Source of the DNA: Parvularcula sp039198765 | Lineage (GTDB): Bacteria > Pseudomonadota > Alphaproteobacteria > Caulobacterales > Parvularculaceae | DNA length: 24,500 bases | Assembly: GCA_039198765.1 (NCBI GenBank) | Contig: JBCCTF010000045.1 | Span: forward strand, 1 to 24,500 | Reading direction: 5' to 3' | In this document: piece after piece, positions 16,117 through 24,168 of the stretch | Layout: each line of letters opens with the position of its first letter | How positions within the stretch are numbered: position 1 is the first letter of the stretch | Made by a program: the position numbers and the translations under genes | The notes under the pieces: model-generated | Told to the model about the DNA's origin: nothing | Databases searched by the model: none | The model's input: only the letters and a program-made list of their open reading frames with translations

Positions 16117-16881
16117 CTAGTCAAGGTAAGTACGGACCGCCTCGACAAGCTGGCGATGCCGTTCAAGTTCCGACTCGAGATCGAACAACACGGTCTCAGC
16201 GCTTGCCAGATGCCAACGTAGATCGTCGCGCAGATCAAGACGCATACGGAGGTCTTGCGCGGCCTCTGCTGCCTGGTCCTCAGGCAGTTCGATGACACAG
16301 GTCGGCGGCAACACCAGCGTAGCCCGCGGCCCCTCCCGAAAATCCCCACACTCAGCACGGATGATATCCTGGATCGCAAAAGGCATCGCGCGCCGCACGT
16401 TCTGACGATAGGGGGTGTTCACATCATTTTGCCGCGTTATTACGGGGCTCGCGATAAAATCCCGCAGGCGCTGTTGCAAGTCGGCGTCTCGAACATTGCG
16501 AACATTCTCAGCACCAATTAGCTGGGCATTGATCGCCGAGTCGTCTGTAGAGCCTGAAATCTGGCTCGCTTGATAGGCAGCGGCCAGAAACTCCACATCA
16601 CTCATCGCCGTTTCATCCGCCCACCCCGTAAGTGCCGCTTCTCCATAGACACGGGTGGTTTCATAGTACGTGCGAAAACTGTCCGCGCCGATGCGATAAC
16701 TTTCGATCCGCGCAATGAGGAGTTCTAGTGTTCTTTCGGTAGCAGCCTGTTCGGCGCGTGCCTCGTTCCAATTGGAAACCTGAAGGCCCATCACCACACC
16801 AACCACCACAATGAGAAAATCAATGCCGACAGCAAACCAATTCTGTGTACGGACGTGTTCGTTGACGCGGCGTATCAGCAT
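16117..16881 (-). CDS. Small membrane-anchored protein of unknown function (FLIVVVGVVMGLQVSNWNE type)
   Basis: 254-residue protein. A short basic N terminus (RRVNEHVRTQNWFAVGIDF) is followed by one TM (about 18-36, FLIVVVGVVMGLQVSNWNE). The rest is a mostly helical, charged domain (about 40-254) with a predicted coiled coil at the end (LFDLESELERHRQLVEAV). The TM segment ending in Q(V/I)SNWNE resembles the DUF6090-like group of uncharacterised proteins. Two cysteines (AECGDF and PTCVIE) may pair if the domain is periplasmic. The ATG at 16879-16881 has an AGAGG SD with 9-nt spacing. It diverges from imuA, and the LexA box lies 68 bp upstream of its start, so SOS control of this gene is possible but unproven. 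Confidence 0.72.
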   Translation of the reverse strand: MLIRRVNEHVRTQNWFAVGIDFLIVVVGVVMGLQVSNWNEARAEQAATERTLELLIARIESYRIGADSFRTYYETTRVYGEAALTGWADETAMSDVEFLAAAYQASQISGSTDDSAINAQLIGAENVRNVRDADLQQRLRDFIASPVITRQNDVNTPYRQNVRRAMPFAIQDIIRAECGDFREGPRATLVLPPTCVIELPEDQAAEAAQDLRMRLDLRDDLRWHLASAETVLFDLESELERHRQLVEAVRTYLD

Positions 16882-16949
16882 GGAAGCAAACCTCTCTCTT
16901 TGGAAGAGTTAGGTGAGTCAGCTCGGCAGGGAAGCTCCTTCGATGTTGA

Positions 16950-16964
16950 GAACATTATAAGAAC
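16950..16964 (+). promoter_or_regulatory. LexA (SOS) box, alphaproteobacterial form GAAC-N7-GAAC
   Basis: GAAC-ATTATAA-GAAC is a perfect match to the direct-repeat LexA operator known for alphaproteobacteria (GTTC/GAAC-N7). It lies 40 bp upstream of the imuA start, the expected place for repression of the imuA-imuB-dnaE2 cassette. Confidence 0.85.
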
Positions 16965-17004
16965 ATTTTTTGACTCCTCAACGTTCTTCTGGAATCCTGC
17001 AGCC

Positions 17005-17622
17005 ATGGAAAGCTTACAGCCCTACTTGCGGGGGGAGGCGCGCCTGGCCCCTGAGTTGCCGTCTTTGCGGTTTGGCCGCGTGCATGAAGTGGCGGGTCGC
17101 TCCGCCCTCGCCTTCCTGGCCATCGCTTTGGCAGCAGCCGGGGGCCGGGCGGTGTGGATCGTCCGGTTCGGCACCGGCGAGCCCTACACCCACGGCCTCT
17201 CCGCCTTCATGGACCCTGGCCAGCTCCTCTTCGTGCATGTGCATGAGGTGAAAGACGCCCTCTGGGCCGCAGAGACAGCCCTGCGGTCCTCCAGCGTGTC
17301 CAGCGTTCTGGTGGAGCTGCCTCGCCCCACCAGCCTCACCGAAAGCCGCCGCCTGCAGCTCGCCGCCGAGGCAGGGGGCACCCTGGGCCTCATCTATGGG
17401 CCTGAGCATCAGCAACCAACCGCTGCCACCACCCGGTGGGTGTGCCATCCGCGCCCTGCGACGGATAGCGACTCGACTCGCTGGCACTGGGCGCTAAATA
17501 AGAACAAAGAGGGAACAAGTGGGTCGTGGGATGTCACGTGGCGTTGGCAAACGCGTTCTGTATCTGTGGTTTCGCAGGATGGCGGCGGATCAAGCCATCC
17601 GGCGGGAGGGCATTCCTCGTGA
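17005..17622 (+). CDS. imuA: ImuA, SOS mutagenesis protein (RecA/SulA-like fold)
   Basis: 205-residue ImuA protein, first gene of the damage-inducible mutagenesis cassette. It has the RecA-like core entry FGRVHEVAGRSALAFLAIALAAAGGRAVWI, without a functional Walker A motif as usual in ImuA, and the family C-terminal pattern RWHWALNKNKEGTSGSWDVTW. The ATG at 17005 opens the conserved part; the open frame extends upstream only through the LexA box region. It overlaps imuB by 104 bp in a different frame. Together with ImuB and DnaE2 it performs error-prone translesion synthesis after DNA damage. The LexA box 40 bp upstream shows SOS control. Confidence 0.9.
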   Translation: MESLQPYLRGEARLAPELPSLRFGRVHEVAGRSALAFLAIALAAAGGRAVWIVRFGTGEPYTHGLSAFMDPGQLLFVHVHEVKDALWAAETALRSSSVSSVLVELPRPTSLTESRRLQLAAEAGGTLGLIYGPEHQQPTAATTRWVCHPRPATDSDSTRWHWALNKNKEGTSGSWDVTWRWQTRSVSVVSQDGGGSSHPAGGHSS

Positions 17623-19027
17623 GGAGCCCTTCGCCGTGGTCGCAGAGAAGAAGAGCGCGCTGAGATTACAGGTGCTGAACGAAGCGGCGGAGGGGCTTGG
17701 CCTCTATGAAGGCATGGCCCTGGCCGATGCACGCGGCGCGGTGCCCCAGCTTTTGACAAGACCCCAGGACCTAGTGCGGGAAGAGCGGCTGCTCTTCGCC
17801 CTGCACCGCTGGGCGCACCGCTTCTCCCCCTTCGTGGGGATGGACCCGCCTGATGCCTTGGCGCTGGATAGCAGCGGCTGTGCCCACCTTTTCGGCGGAG
17901 AGGAGGCGATGGTGGACGCCGTGCGCGGAGAGGCGGAGGCTTTAGGTTTCCAAACCCGCGCCGCCCTCGCCGACACCAAAGGTGCAGCGCAAGCGCTCGC
18001 ACGGTTCGGCGGAGAGGACAGCATCATCGTTCCCCCTGGTGAGAGCGCCCAGATGATCAGCACACTGCCTGTCGCAGCGCTTGGCGATGAAAGTCGGCAC
18101 CTGCGCCGCTTAGGCCTCAAAACCTTAGGCGATGTGGCGCGCTTGCCCGGTGCAGACCTCACCAAACGCTTTGGCGCCTCCATGACAAGGCATCTGGAGG
18201 AAGCCTTCGGGAGGTCCGCAACGCCTGTCGCCCCCGTCGCGATGCGCAAGCGCTATTCAGGGAGGCTCAGCTTTCCTGACCCCATCGGCATGGTGGATGA
18301 CGTCACTGCAGCCGTCCAGAAAATCCTCAGTGTGCTGTGCGAAAAGCTGGAAGAGGATGGCCGAGGCATCACCGCCCTCGAAATAATTGTTCAGCGGGCG
18401 GACAGCACGTCAGAGACCCGGCACGTCGGCATGGCCCGCTCTACCATCGATCAACCCGCCATCATGCGCCAGTGGCAACCGATCATCGAAGGCATCGATT
18501 CCGGATACGGCATCGACGTCATCCGCATGATCGTGCGTGGCCATGCGCCTTTAGAAGTCAAACAATCTGCCCTCGGACAAACTACGCGCAAGGGCAGCAT
18601 CGACGACCTCATCGGCACCCTGGGCAACCGCTTGGGCTTTGACCGTGTCACCAGGCCAGCGCCCGCTGAAAGCCACCTGCCCGGCTTCAACCAGGTGCAC
18701 ATCCCCGCTGTGGCCAGTGACGCTGCAAAGGCATGGCCCAGCCGCCTTGCGCCTGACCCCTTGCGCCTTTTTCCTGGGCAACCGCTTGAACCTTTAAGCC
18801 CAGGGCGGCCACCGCAAAGCTTCCGCTGGCGCGGCAAAACCTTCCGTGTGCGTTCAGCTGAGGGACCGCGGCGCATCCTTCCCGAATGGTGGCAAGACGA
18901 ACCTGAACGCCGAGCAGCGCGCGATTACTGGCGCGTGGAAACAGAGGACGGCCAGCGCCTGTGGCTGGGCGCAGAGCCGCAACCCGAAGCTGAGCGTCAT
19001 TGGTCCGTTTACGGAGAGCTTCCCTAA
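17519..19027 (+). CDS. imuB: ImuB, Y-family polymerase-like protein (catalytically inactive type)
   Basis: 502-residue Y-family polymerase homologue that links ImuA, DnaE2 and the beta clamp at stalled forks. The start region is RVLYLWFRRMAADQA; the palm-like region includes PPDALALDSSGCAHLFGGEE, where Y-family catalytic acidic residues are not conserved, as is normal for ImuB. A helix-hairpin-helix (LRRLGLKTLGDVARLPGADL) and little-finger-like region follow, and the C-terminal part ends in WWQDEPERRAARDYWRVET, typical of ImuB. Start is the GTG at 17519 (AGAGGG SD, 5-nt spacing); an ATG four codons on is an alternative. The start lies inside imuA, and the gene ends 14 bp before the dnaE2 ATG. 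Confidence 0.92.
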   Translation: MGRGMSRGVGKRVLYLWFRRMAADQAIRREGIPREEPFAVVAEKKSALRLQVLNEAAEGLGLYEGMALADARGAVPQLLTRPQDLVREERLLFALHRWAHRFSPFVGMDPPDALALDSSGCAHLFGGEEAMVDAVRGEAEALGFQTRAALADTKGAAQALARFGGEDSIIVPPGESAQMISTLPVAALGDESRHLRRLGLKTLGDVARLPGADLTKRFGASMTRHLEEAFGRSATPVAPVAMRKRYSGRLSFPDPIGMVDDVTAAVQKILSVLCEKLEEDGRGITALEIIVQRADSTSETRHVGMARSTIDQPAIMRQWQPIIEGIDSGYGIDVIRMIVRGHAPLEVKQSALGQTTRKGSIDDLIGTLGNRLGFDRVTRPAPAESHLPGFNQVHIPAVASDAAKAWPSRLAPDPLRLFPGQPLEPLSPGRPPQSFRWRGKTFRVRSAEGPRRILPEWWQDEPERRAARDYWRVETEDGQRLWLGAEPQPEAERHWSVYGELP

Positions 19028-19041
19028 GCTCTGTCCTCGCC

Positions 19042-22000
19042 ATGTATGCCGAACTCTCCATCACCTCCAACTTCACCTTCCTGACAGGCGCCTCCCACCC
19101 GGAGGAGTATGCCGCCTGGGCCAAGTAACGGGGGCTTGAGGCCATCGGTATCGCCGACCGCAACACCTTCGCAGGCCTCGTCCGCGCCCACGTGGCCGCC
19201 AAAGAAGCCGGCATCACATTCCTTCCCGGCACACGACTCGTCTTCGCCTACGGCATGGAGGTGATTGCCTACCCCAAGGACCGATCAGCCTACGGACGGC
19301 TCTGCCGCCTTCTCACGCTCGGCAAACGTCGCACGGTGAAAGGCCAGTGCACCCTCTTCCCTGCCGACCTCGAAGAGTATGGCGAAGGCTCGATCCTCAT
19401 CATCGACAGCACCAGCACCCTTGACCTTGACGCCATCGTCAGCCTGAAAAAGCAGTTCACAGATGACCTTTTCATCGCCCTCGCCCCCCTCTATGATGGA
19501 GAGGACCAGCGCCGCTTTGCCGCGACGAAGACGCTGGCCGCAGAACTCAGCATACCCCTCCTGGCGACGGGCAATGTCCTGATGCACCGCGCCCACCGCC
19601 GGGCCCTAGCCGACATCCTCTCCTGCATCCGCGAGAAGACGACCATCGACAAGCTCGGCCTCAAGGCCCTGCCCAATGCCGAGCGGCGCCTCAAAACACC
19701 GTTCGAGATGCGTCGTCTTTATGCAGACTATCCCGACGCAATGGCGAACAGCCTGAAGATCGCTGAGGCCTGCACCTTCTCCCTGGATGAGCTGAAATAC
19801 GAGTACCCTGAGGAGGTCACCGAAGGTCAGGACCCTGACGAACACCTGCGCAACCTGACGGAACAAGGCCTTCAAGAGAAGTACCCTGACGGTGTCCCCC
19901 TCAAAGTCCGCGCGATGATTGAGAAGGAACTCGGGCTCATCCGCCGGATGGATTATGCCCGCTATTTTCTGACGGTGCAGGACGTTGTGCGTTTCGCACG
20001 CAGCCAGGGCATTCTGTGCCAGGGACGCGGGTCGGCAGCGAACTCCGTGGTCTGCTACGTCCTCGGCGTCACGTCGGTGAGCCCGGAGCTGGTCACCATG
20101 GTGTTCGAGCGCTTTGTCTCCGAAGCGCGGGGCGAACCGCCCGATATCGACATCGATTTTGAGCATGAGCGGCGTGAAGAGGTCATCCAGCACATCTACG
20201 AAAAGTACGGTCGCCACCGCGCTGGTCTGTGCGCCACGGTGATCCACTTTCGTCTGCGTGCGGCCATTCGCGAGGTGGGCAAGGCTCTCGGGCTCTCCGC
20301 CGATGCGATCAACGCGCTCAGCTCGCAGATATGGGGGTGGTCGGAGAAATCGATTGAGGAGAAGCGCCTCGATGCCGCGGGCCTCGACCGCACCGATCGG
20401 CGGATCAAACTGCTCAGTACACTGGTCCGCGAGTTGGTTGGCTTTCCCCGCCACCTGTCCCAGCATGTAGGCGGTTTCGTCATTACCAAAGGCCGCCTTG
20501 ATGAGCTGTGCCCCATCGAGAATGCGGCGATGGAGGACCGCACCGTCATTGAGTGGGACAAGGACGATATCGATGCCCTCGGCATCCTGAAGGTCGATGT
20601 TCTCGCGCTCGGCATGCTCACCTGCGTCGCGAAAAGCTTCCGCCTGATCGAAGAGTGGAAGGGTGAGGCCTACACCCTCGCGACCATCCCGCCTGAGGAT
20701 CCGCGGGTCTATGACATGCTGTGCGAGGGGGACTCCATCGGCCTGTTCCAAGTGGAAAGCCGTGCACAGATGAATTTCCTCCCGCGCATGCGCCCGCGGG
20801 AGTTCCGTGACTTGATCATCGAAGTCGCCATCGTCAGGCCAGGCCCTATCCAAGGCGACATGGTGCACCCCTACCTGAGGCGCCGGCGCGGTGAGGAGCA
20901 GGTGGAGTACCCCTCGAAAGAGCTAGAGGAGGTGCTGGAGCGGACCCTCGGCGTGCCGCTGTTTCAAGAGCAAGTCATGCAAATCGCTGTGGTCGCCGCA
21001 GGCTTTGACCCTGGCGAGGCGGATCAGCTGCGGCGTTCGGTGGGCACATTCCGCGGCTCCGGCGATGTGGGGAAGTTCCGTGAACGGTTCATTACGGGCG
21101 CTGTGGAGCGGGGCTATGATCACGACTACGCGGTGAAGTGCTTTGAGATGCTCGAAGGGTTCTCAGGGTACGGATTTCCTGAAAGCCACTCAGCCAGTTT
21201 CGCGCTCATCGTCTATGCCTCGGCGTGGCTGAAGCGGCATCATCCTGAAGTCTTCACCTGCGCCCTCCTCAACAGCCAGCCCATGGGTTTCTACGCCCCC
21301 GCACAACTCGTGGCCGACGCGCGGCGGCACGGCGTCACTGTCAGGCCGATCGACATCAATTGCAGCACCTGGGACCACGCGCTGGAGATGGACGGCAAAG
21401 GCGGGCTCGCCCTGCGCCTAGGGTTCAGGCAGCTCAAGGGTTTTCGCGAGGAAGATACCTACACCATCACTTCCCGACGCGGGGCCGGCTATACATCGAT
21501 CCAAGAATTCTGGACGCGGACGGGTTTAAAACCCTCCGCCATCGTCAAACTCGCCGAGGCCGATGGCTTTGCGCCCCTGGGCCTCAACCGGCGGCAAGCG
21601 CTGTGGCAGGCGCAGGCTTTGAAAGACACGCCACCCCCTCTCCTTGCCAAGCTCGAAGCGGAAGAGGTCGCGCCCACTGCCCCCCTCCCCGCACCAGCGA
21701 AGAGCGAGGATGTGTTTGAAGATTACGTCAGCACACGCCTCACCTTGCGAGAGCATCCCGTCTATCTTCTGCATAAAGAGCTTTCGAGATCTCGGCCCGT
21801 TCTGAAAGCTTCAGATCAGCGCAGCACACCTAACAATAGGCGGACCATGGTCGCTGGTTTGGTCACCACGCGCCAAAGGCCAGGCACGGCCAGCGGCGTG
21901 ATCTTCATCACCCTGGAAGATGAGACGGGCAGCCTGAATGTCATCGTCTGGCCGAAGGTCTTTGAGCGCCACCGGCGCGAGGTGATGACGGGCCGCCTCC

Positions 22001-22281
22001 TGCGCATTCACGGTACGGTGCAGCGCGAGGGCATGGTCACCCACATCATCGCCCAGCGGATCGAGGACTGCTCACCCCTCCTCGACACCCTCGGTGATGC
22101 GGCGGCTTACGATGCGATCATCGACCCCACTTGGCAGGGCCAGGACGAGGCGAAACGGCCCGGTCCCAACAACGTCAAACAGCCGCCGCTCAAGCAAGCC
22201 AAGCCGCTACCGGCCAAGCCCTCCGTCAGGCACCCGCGTGAGCAAGCCAAGCGCCTCTTCGCCAGCCGTGACTTCCACTAG
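19042..22281 (+). pseudogene. dnaE2: Error-prone DNA polymerase DnaE2, interrupted by a TAA at codon 29
   Basis: C-family error-prone polymerase of the SOS cassette, 1079 codons if read through. From the ATG at 19042 the frame reads MYAELSITSNFTFLTGASHP, then EEYAAWAK, then TAA at 19126-19128, then RGLEAIGIADRNTFAGLVRAH in the same frame. The whole DnaE2 N terminus is thus present but broken by one stop codon; GAA to TAA is a simple explanation. The rest is intact to 22281: PHP-like domain (to about 270), catalytic PDIDIDFEH with Asp codons at 20143, 20149 and 20155, KVDVLALGMLT, the finger and HhH region, and a C-terminal OB fold (about 910-1010: GVIFITLEDETGSLNVIVWP). The first in-frame start after the stop is a GTG at 19192 with no SD; starting there would remove the first PHP strand. 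Hence probably a pseudogene, unless the stop is a sequencing error. Confidence 0.88.
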
Positions 22282-22287
22282 CCCCGA

Positions 22288-22833
22288 TCAGAGACGACGG
22301 CGCGCCTTTTCGCACTGGATCGTCAAACGCTCTGTGGGCGGAGGGCCTGCATTGATCATTCCCTCAGACATCGCGTAAGTGATCGGTATACACCCTTCCA
22401 ATGCCCAAGCCTGCTCAGGTTCAAAATCAGTGTTCAGTCGCGAAATCAGGACATCTTTCTGGTAGTCATCAGAATCCAGCGCACCTGAAGGAACAGCAAC
22501 CGTCTCGGCCCACTCTGCCAACGAACGATCACCATCAACGATCCGTGTCAGGACGATAGGTTTCAGGCCAGCCTGACTGGGCGTGTAGTTCCGCTCGCCC
22601 CGCCGGTCCCGAACAACCGTGATCTCCGACTCCAGCTCAATCGGGCCCACCTCAGACAGCGCCACCGATCGCGCACCCAACTCCATGACGAGCCTCGGAA
22701 GTTGTGGCCGGTCGGAGTCGAGAATCAGTATCGGACGGCGCGCCAACCGTGCACCCTCGGACTGCGCAAGCGCCGCACTGTCAAACACCACCATCGCTGC
22801 CAACACGGCGGACAGCAGACCTAAGAAACGCAT
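22288..22833 (-). CDS. Exported protein resembling phage tail-tube (T4 gp19-like) family
   Basis: 181-residue protein with a clear Sec signal peptide (MRFLGLLSAVLAAMVVFDSA, ending ALA-Q at about residue 23). The mature part follows the order of gp19-like tail-tube proteins: SEITVVRDRRGERNYTPSQA, GLKPIVLTRIVDGDRSLAEWAE, DYQKDVLISRLN, WALEGCIPITYAMSEGM and a final TERLTIQCEKARR strand. In family members the corresponding parts read like LTLKRGV..D..F..WA, FRKD..I.L and a closing E-rich strand. This comparison is from memory and not a computed alignment. The ATG at 22831-22833 has a strong SD (GGGAGGGG). No other phage or type VI genes adjoin it. It converges on dnaE2 with a 6-bp gap. Function unknown. 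Confidence 0.62.
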   Translation of the reverse strand: MRFLGLLSAVLAAMVVFDSAALAQSEGARLARRPILILDSDRPQLPRLVMELGARSVALSEVGPIELESEITVVRDRRGERNYTPSQAGLKPIVLTRIVDGDRSLAEWAETVAVPSGALDSDDYQKDVLISRLNTDFEPEQAWALEGCIPITYAMSEGMINAGPPPTERLTIQCEKARRRL

Positions 22834-23103
22834 GGACCCCTCCCAAAACGATGAGTCTTGAGCAGTCTCAGCCGCTTGTCCACTGTCCCATACTCCTCAG
22901 TCAGCAAGTTGAGCAAAAACCGTGGGACGAAGATCGTCAGAAAGCTCGATAAGGTGGGATGACGACCTCAAACTACGAAGCAGCCGAGCCCTGATCACCA
23001 ATAGCGTGTACATCAATTACTGTATTCATTGATTTTTTCGGATTCCCACGATCTTGCACATTTCTAGGTTGAATTTCCCACGGTGTCGGCGCATATACCC
23101 CAA
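22834..23103. other. Intergenic region between the gp19-like gene and the cysD fusion
   Basis: This 270-bp divergent intergenic region holds no convincing gene. It is more AT-rich near 23000-23075 than the flanking coding DNA. It contains an AT-rich inverted repeat (23012-23033) and three of the four TCCCACG/CGTGGGA heptamers described separately. A weak promoter-like pair (TTGAAT at 23069 and TATACC at 23094) would place transcription start close to the ATG at 23104, which lacks an SD, so a leaderless message is possible. Confidence 0.5.
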
Positions 23104-23116
23104 ATGACACGTGGGA
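22921..23116. promoter_or_regulatory. Cluster of four TCCCACG/CGTGGGA heptamers before the HTH-CysD frame
   Basis: The heptamer occurs as CGTGGGA at 22921-22927, TCCCACG at 23044-23050, TCCCACG at 23076-23082 and CGTGGGA at 23110-23116. The last three are spaced 32 and 34 bp, close to three helical turns each, and the final pair is inverted around the likely start codon. This looks like an operator array, perhaps for the HTH segment encoded by the gene itself. Confidence 0.4.
23012..23033. repeat. AT-rich inverted repeat ATCAAT-N10-ATTGAT
   Basis: Perfect 6-bp arms around a 10-bp centre, followed on the plus strand by a run of six T (counting the last T of the arm). The stem is too AT-rich for an efficient terminator. 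It could be a regulator site for the downstream cysD fusion or the upstream divergent gene. Confidence 0.4.
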
Positions 23117-24168
23117 TGATCACCAAAGAGACCCTTCTTCGGCGGGCAGAGCGGCTGAGCGAGAGCTCAGGCCTCTCCATCACCACCATTTCGCGCAAGC
23201 TCCTGAACGATGGGAAGGGGCTCGAGCGCATCAAAAACGGGGGCGGTATGACCACCAAAACCTTAGAACGCGCGGCCGAACGGCTCGACGCACTGGAAAT
23301 TGCAGAAACGCCGCGAGCCGATGAGCTCTTGCGGCCCGAAGCCATGACCCACCTCGACCGGCTCGAGGCGGAGAGCATCCATATCATGCGCGAGGTCATG
23401 GCCGAGGTAGAAAACCCGGTCTTGCTTTACTCGATCGGCAAGGACAGCGCGGTGATGCTCCACCTCGCGCTCAAGGCTTTCTATCCGTCCAAGCCGCCGT
23501 TCCCGTTTCTCCACGTCGATACCACGTGGAAATTCAAAGAGATGATCGCCTTCCGTGACGAGCTCCCGGACCGACTGGGCATCGATCTGAAGGTCTGGAC
23601 CAACGAAGACGGCGTGCGCCAAGGCGTCGGCCCCTTCACCCACGGCTCGGCCCTGCACACCGACATCATGAAGACCCAGGCTCTGAAACAGGCCCTGAAC
23701 CACTATAAATTCGACGCAGCCTTCGGCGGTGCGCGCCGAGATGAAGAAAAATCCCGCGCGAAAGAGAGAATTTTTTCCTTCCGCACCAAAGACCATCGCT
23801 GGGATCCGAAAAGCCAGCGGCCCGAGCTTTGGAACATCTACAATGCCCGCACCGCGCCGGGTGAAACCATCCGCGTTTTCCCACTGTCCAACTGGACCGA
23901 GCTCGACATCTGGCAGTACATCGCGCGCGAAGGCATTGAAATGGTGCCGCTTTACTTCGCAGCGGAACGTCCCGTGGTGGAGCGCGACGGCACCCTGATC
24001 ATGGTCGACGACGACCGGATGCCGCTTCACAAGGGCGAGACTCCCGAGATGAAGATGGTGCGGTTCCGCACCCTCGGCTGCTACCCCCTCACCGGCGCCG
24101 TTGAGTCGAATGCAACGACTCTTCCGCAAATTGGACTGCAAGCCGGCAATACTAATGTCTTCGCTTAA
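23104..24168 (+). CDS. cysD: CysD (sulfate adenylyltransferase subunit 2) with N-terminal HTH-like fusion and replaced C terminus
   Basis: ATP sulfurylase small subunit, which with CysN converts sulfate and ATP to APS. The canonical CysD core starts at MTHLDRLEAESIHIMRE (ATG 23344). It has the PP-loop LYSIGKDSAVMLHLALK, FPFLHVDTTWKFKEMI, AAFGGARRDEEKSRAKERIF, and ends in FRTLGCYPLTGAVESNATTLPQI. Two oddities are visible. First, the frame continues upstream without a stop through about 80 residues resembling a small HTH protein (LLRRAERLSESSGLSITTIS, RKLLNDGKGLERIKNGGG, TTKTLERAAERLDAL). Second, after the codon ending at 24132 the conserved tail (SERQGRVID...KKK.GYF in the family) is missing and 11 unrelated residues lead to a stop. 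No other frame downstream restores it. Start is uncertain (23083 GTG, 23104 ATG or 23116 ATG; none with a good SD). cysN is not seen. The gene may be inactive. Confidence 0.8.
   Translation: MTRGMITKETLLRRAERLSESSGLSITTISRKLLNDGKGLERIKNGGGMTTKTLERAAERLDALEIAETPRADELLRPEAMTHLDRLEAESIHIMREVMAEVENPVLLYSIGKDSAVMLHLALKAFYPSKPPFPFLHVDTTWKFKEMIAFRDELPDRLGIDLKVWTNEDGVRQGVGPFTHGSALHTDIMKTQALKQALNHYKFDAAFGGARRDEEKSRAKERIFSFRTKDHRWDPKSQRPELWNIYNARTAPGETIRVFPLSNWTELDIWQYIAREGIEMVPLYFAAERPVVERDGTLIMVDDDRMPLHKGETPEMKMVRFRTLGCYPLTGAVESNATTLPQIGLQAGNTNVFA

Noticed and set aside
19606..20868. 420-codon open frame antisense to dnaE2
   Set aside because: It is a frame mirror of a GC-rich gene with strong protein conservation on the plus strand; its product resembles no family.
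19192..22281. A normal dnaE2 gene simply starting at GTG 19192
   Set aside because: Fifty codons of clear DnaE2 N terminus lie upstream in the same frame, broken only by one TAA, and no SD precedes the GTG. An interrupted gene is the better description.
24133..24160. Insertion-sequence end starting at the cysD junction (TGGACTG-like)
   Set aside because: The first bases vaguely resemble some IS3-family ends, but no transposase frame follows in the remaining 340 bp and no matching inverted repeat or target duplication can be seen.
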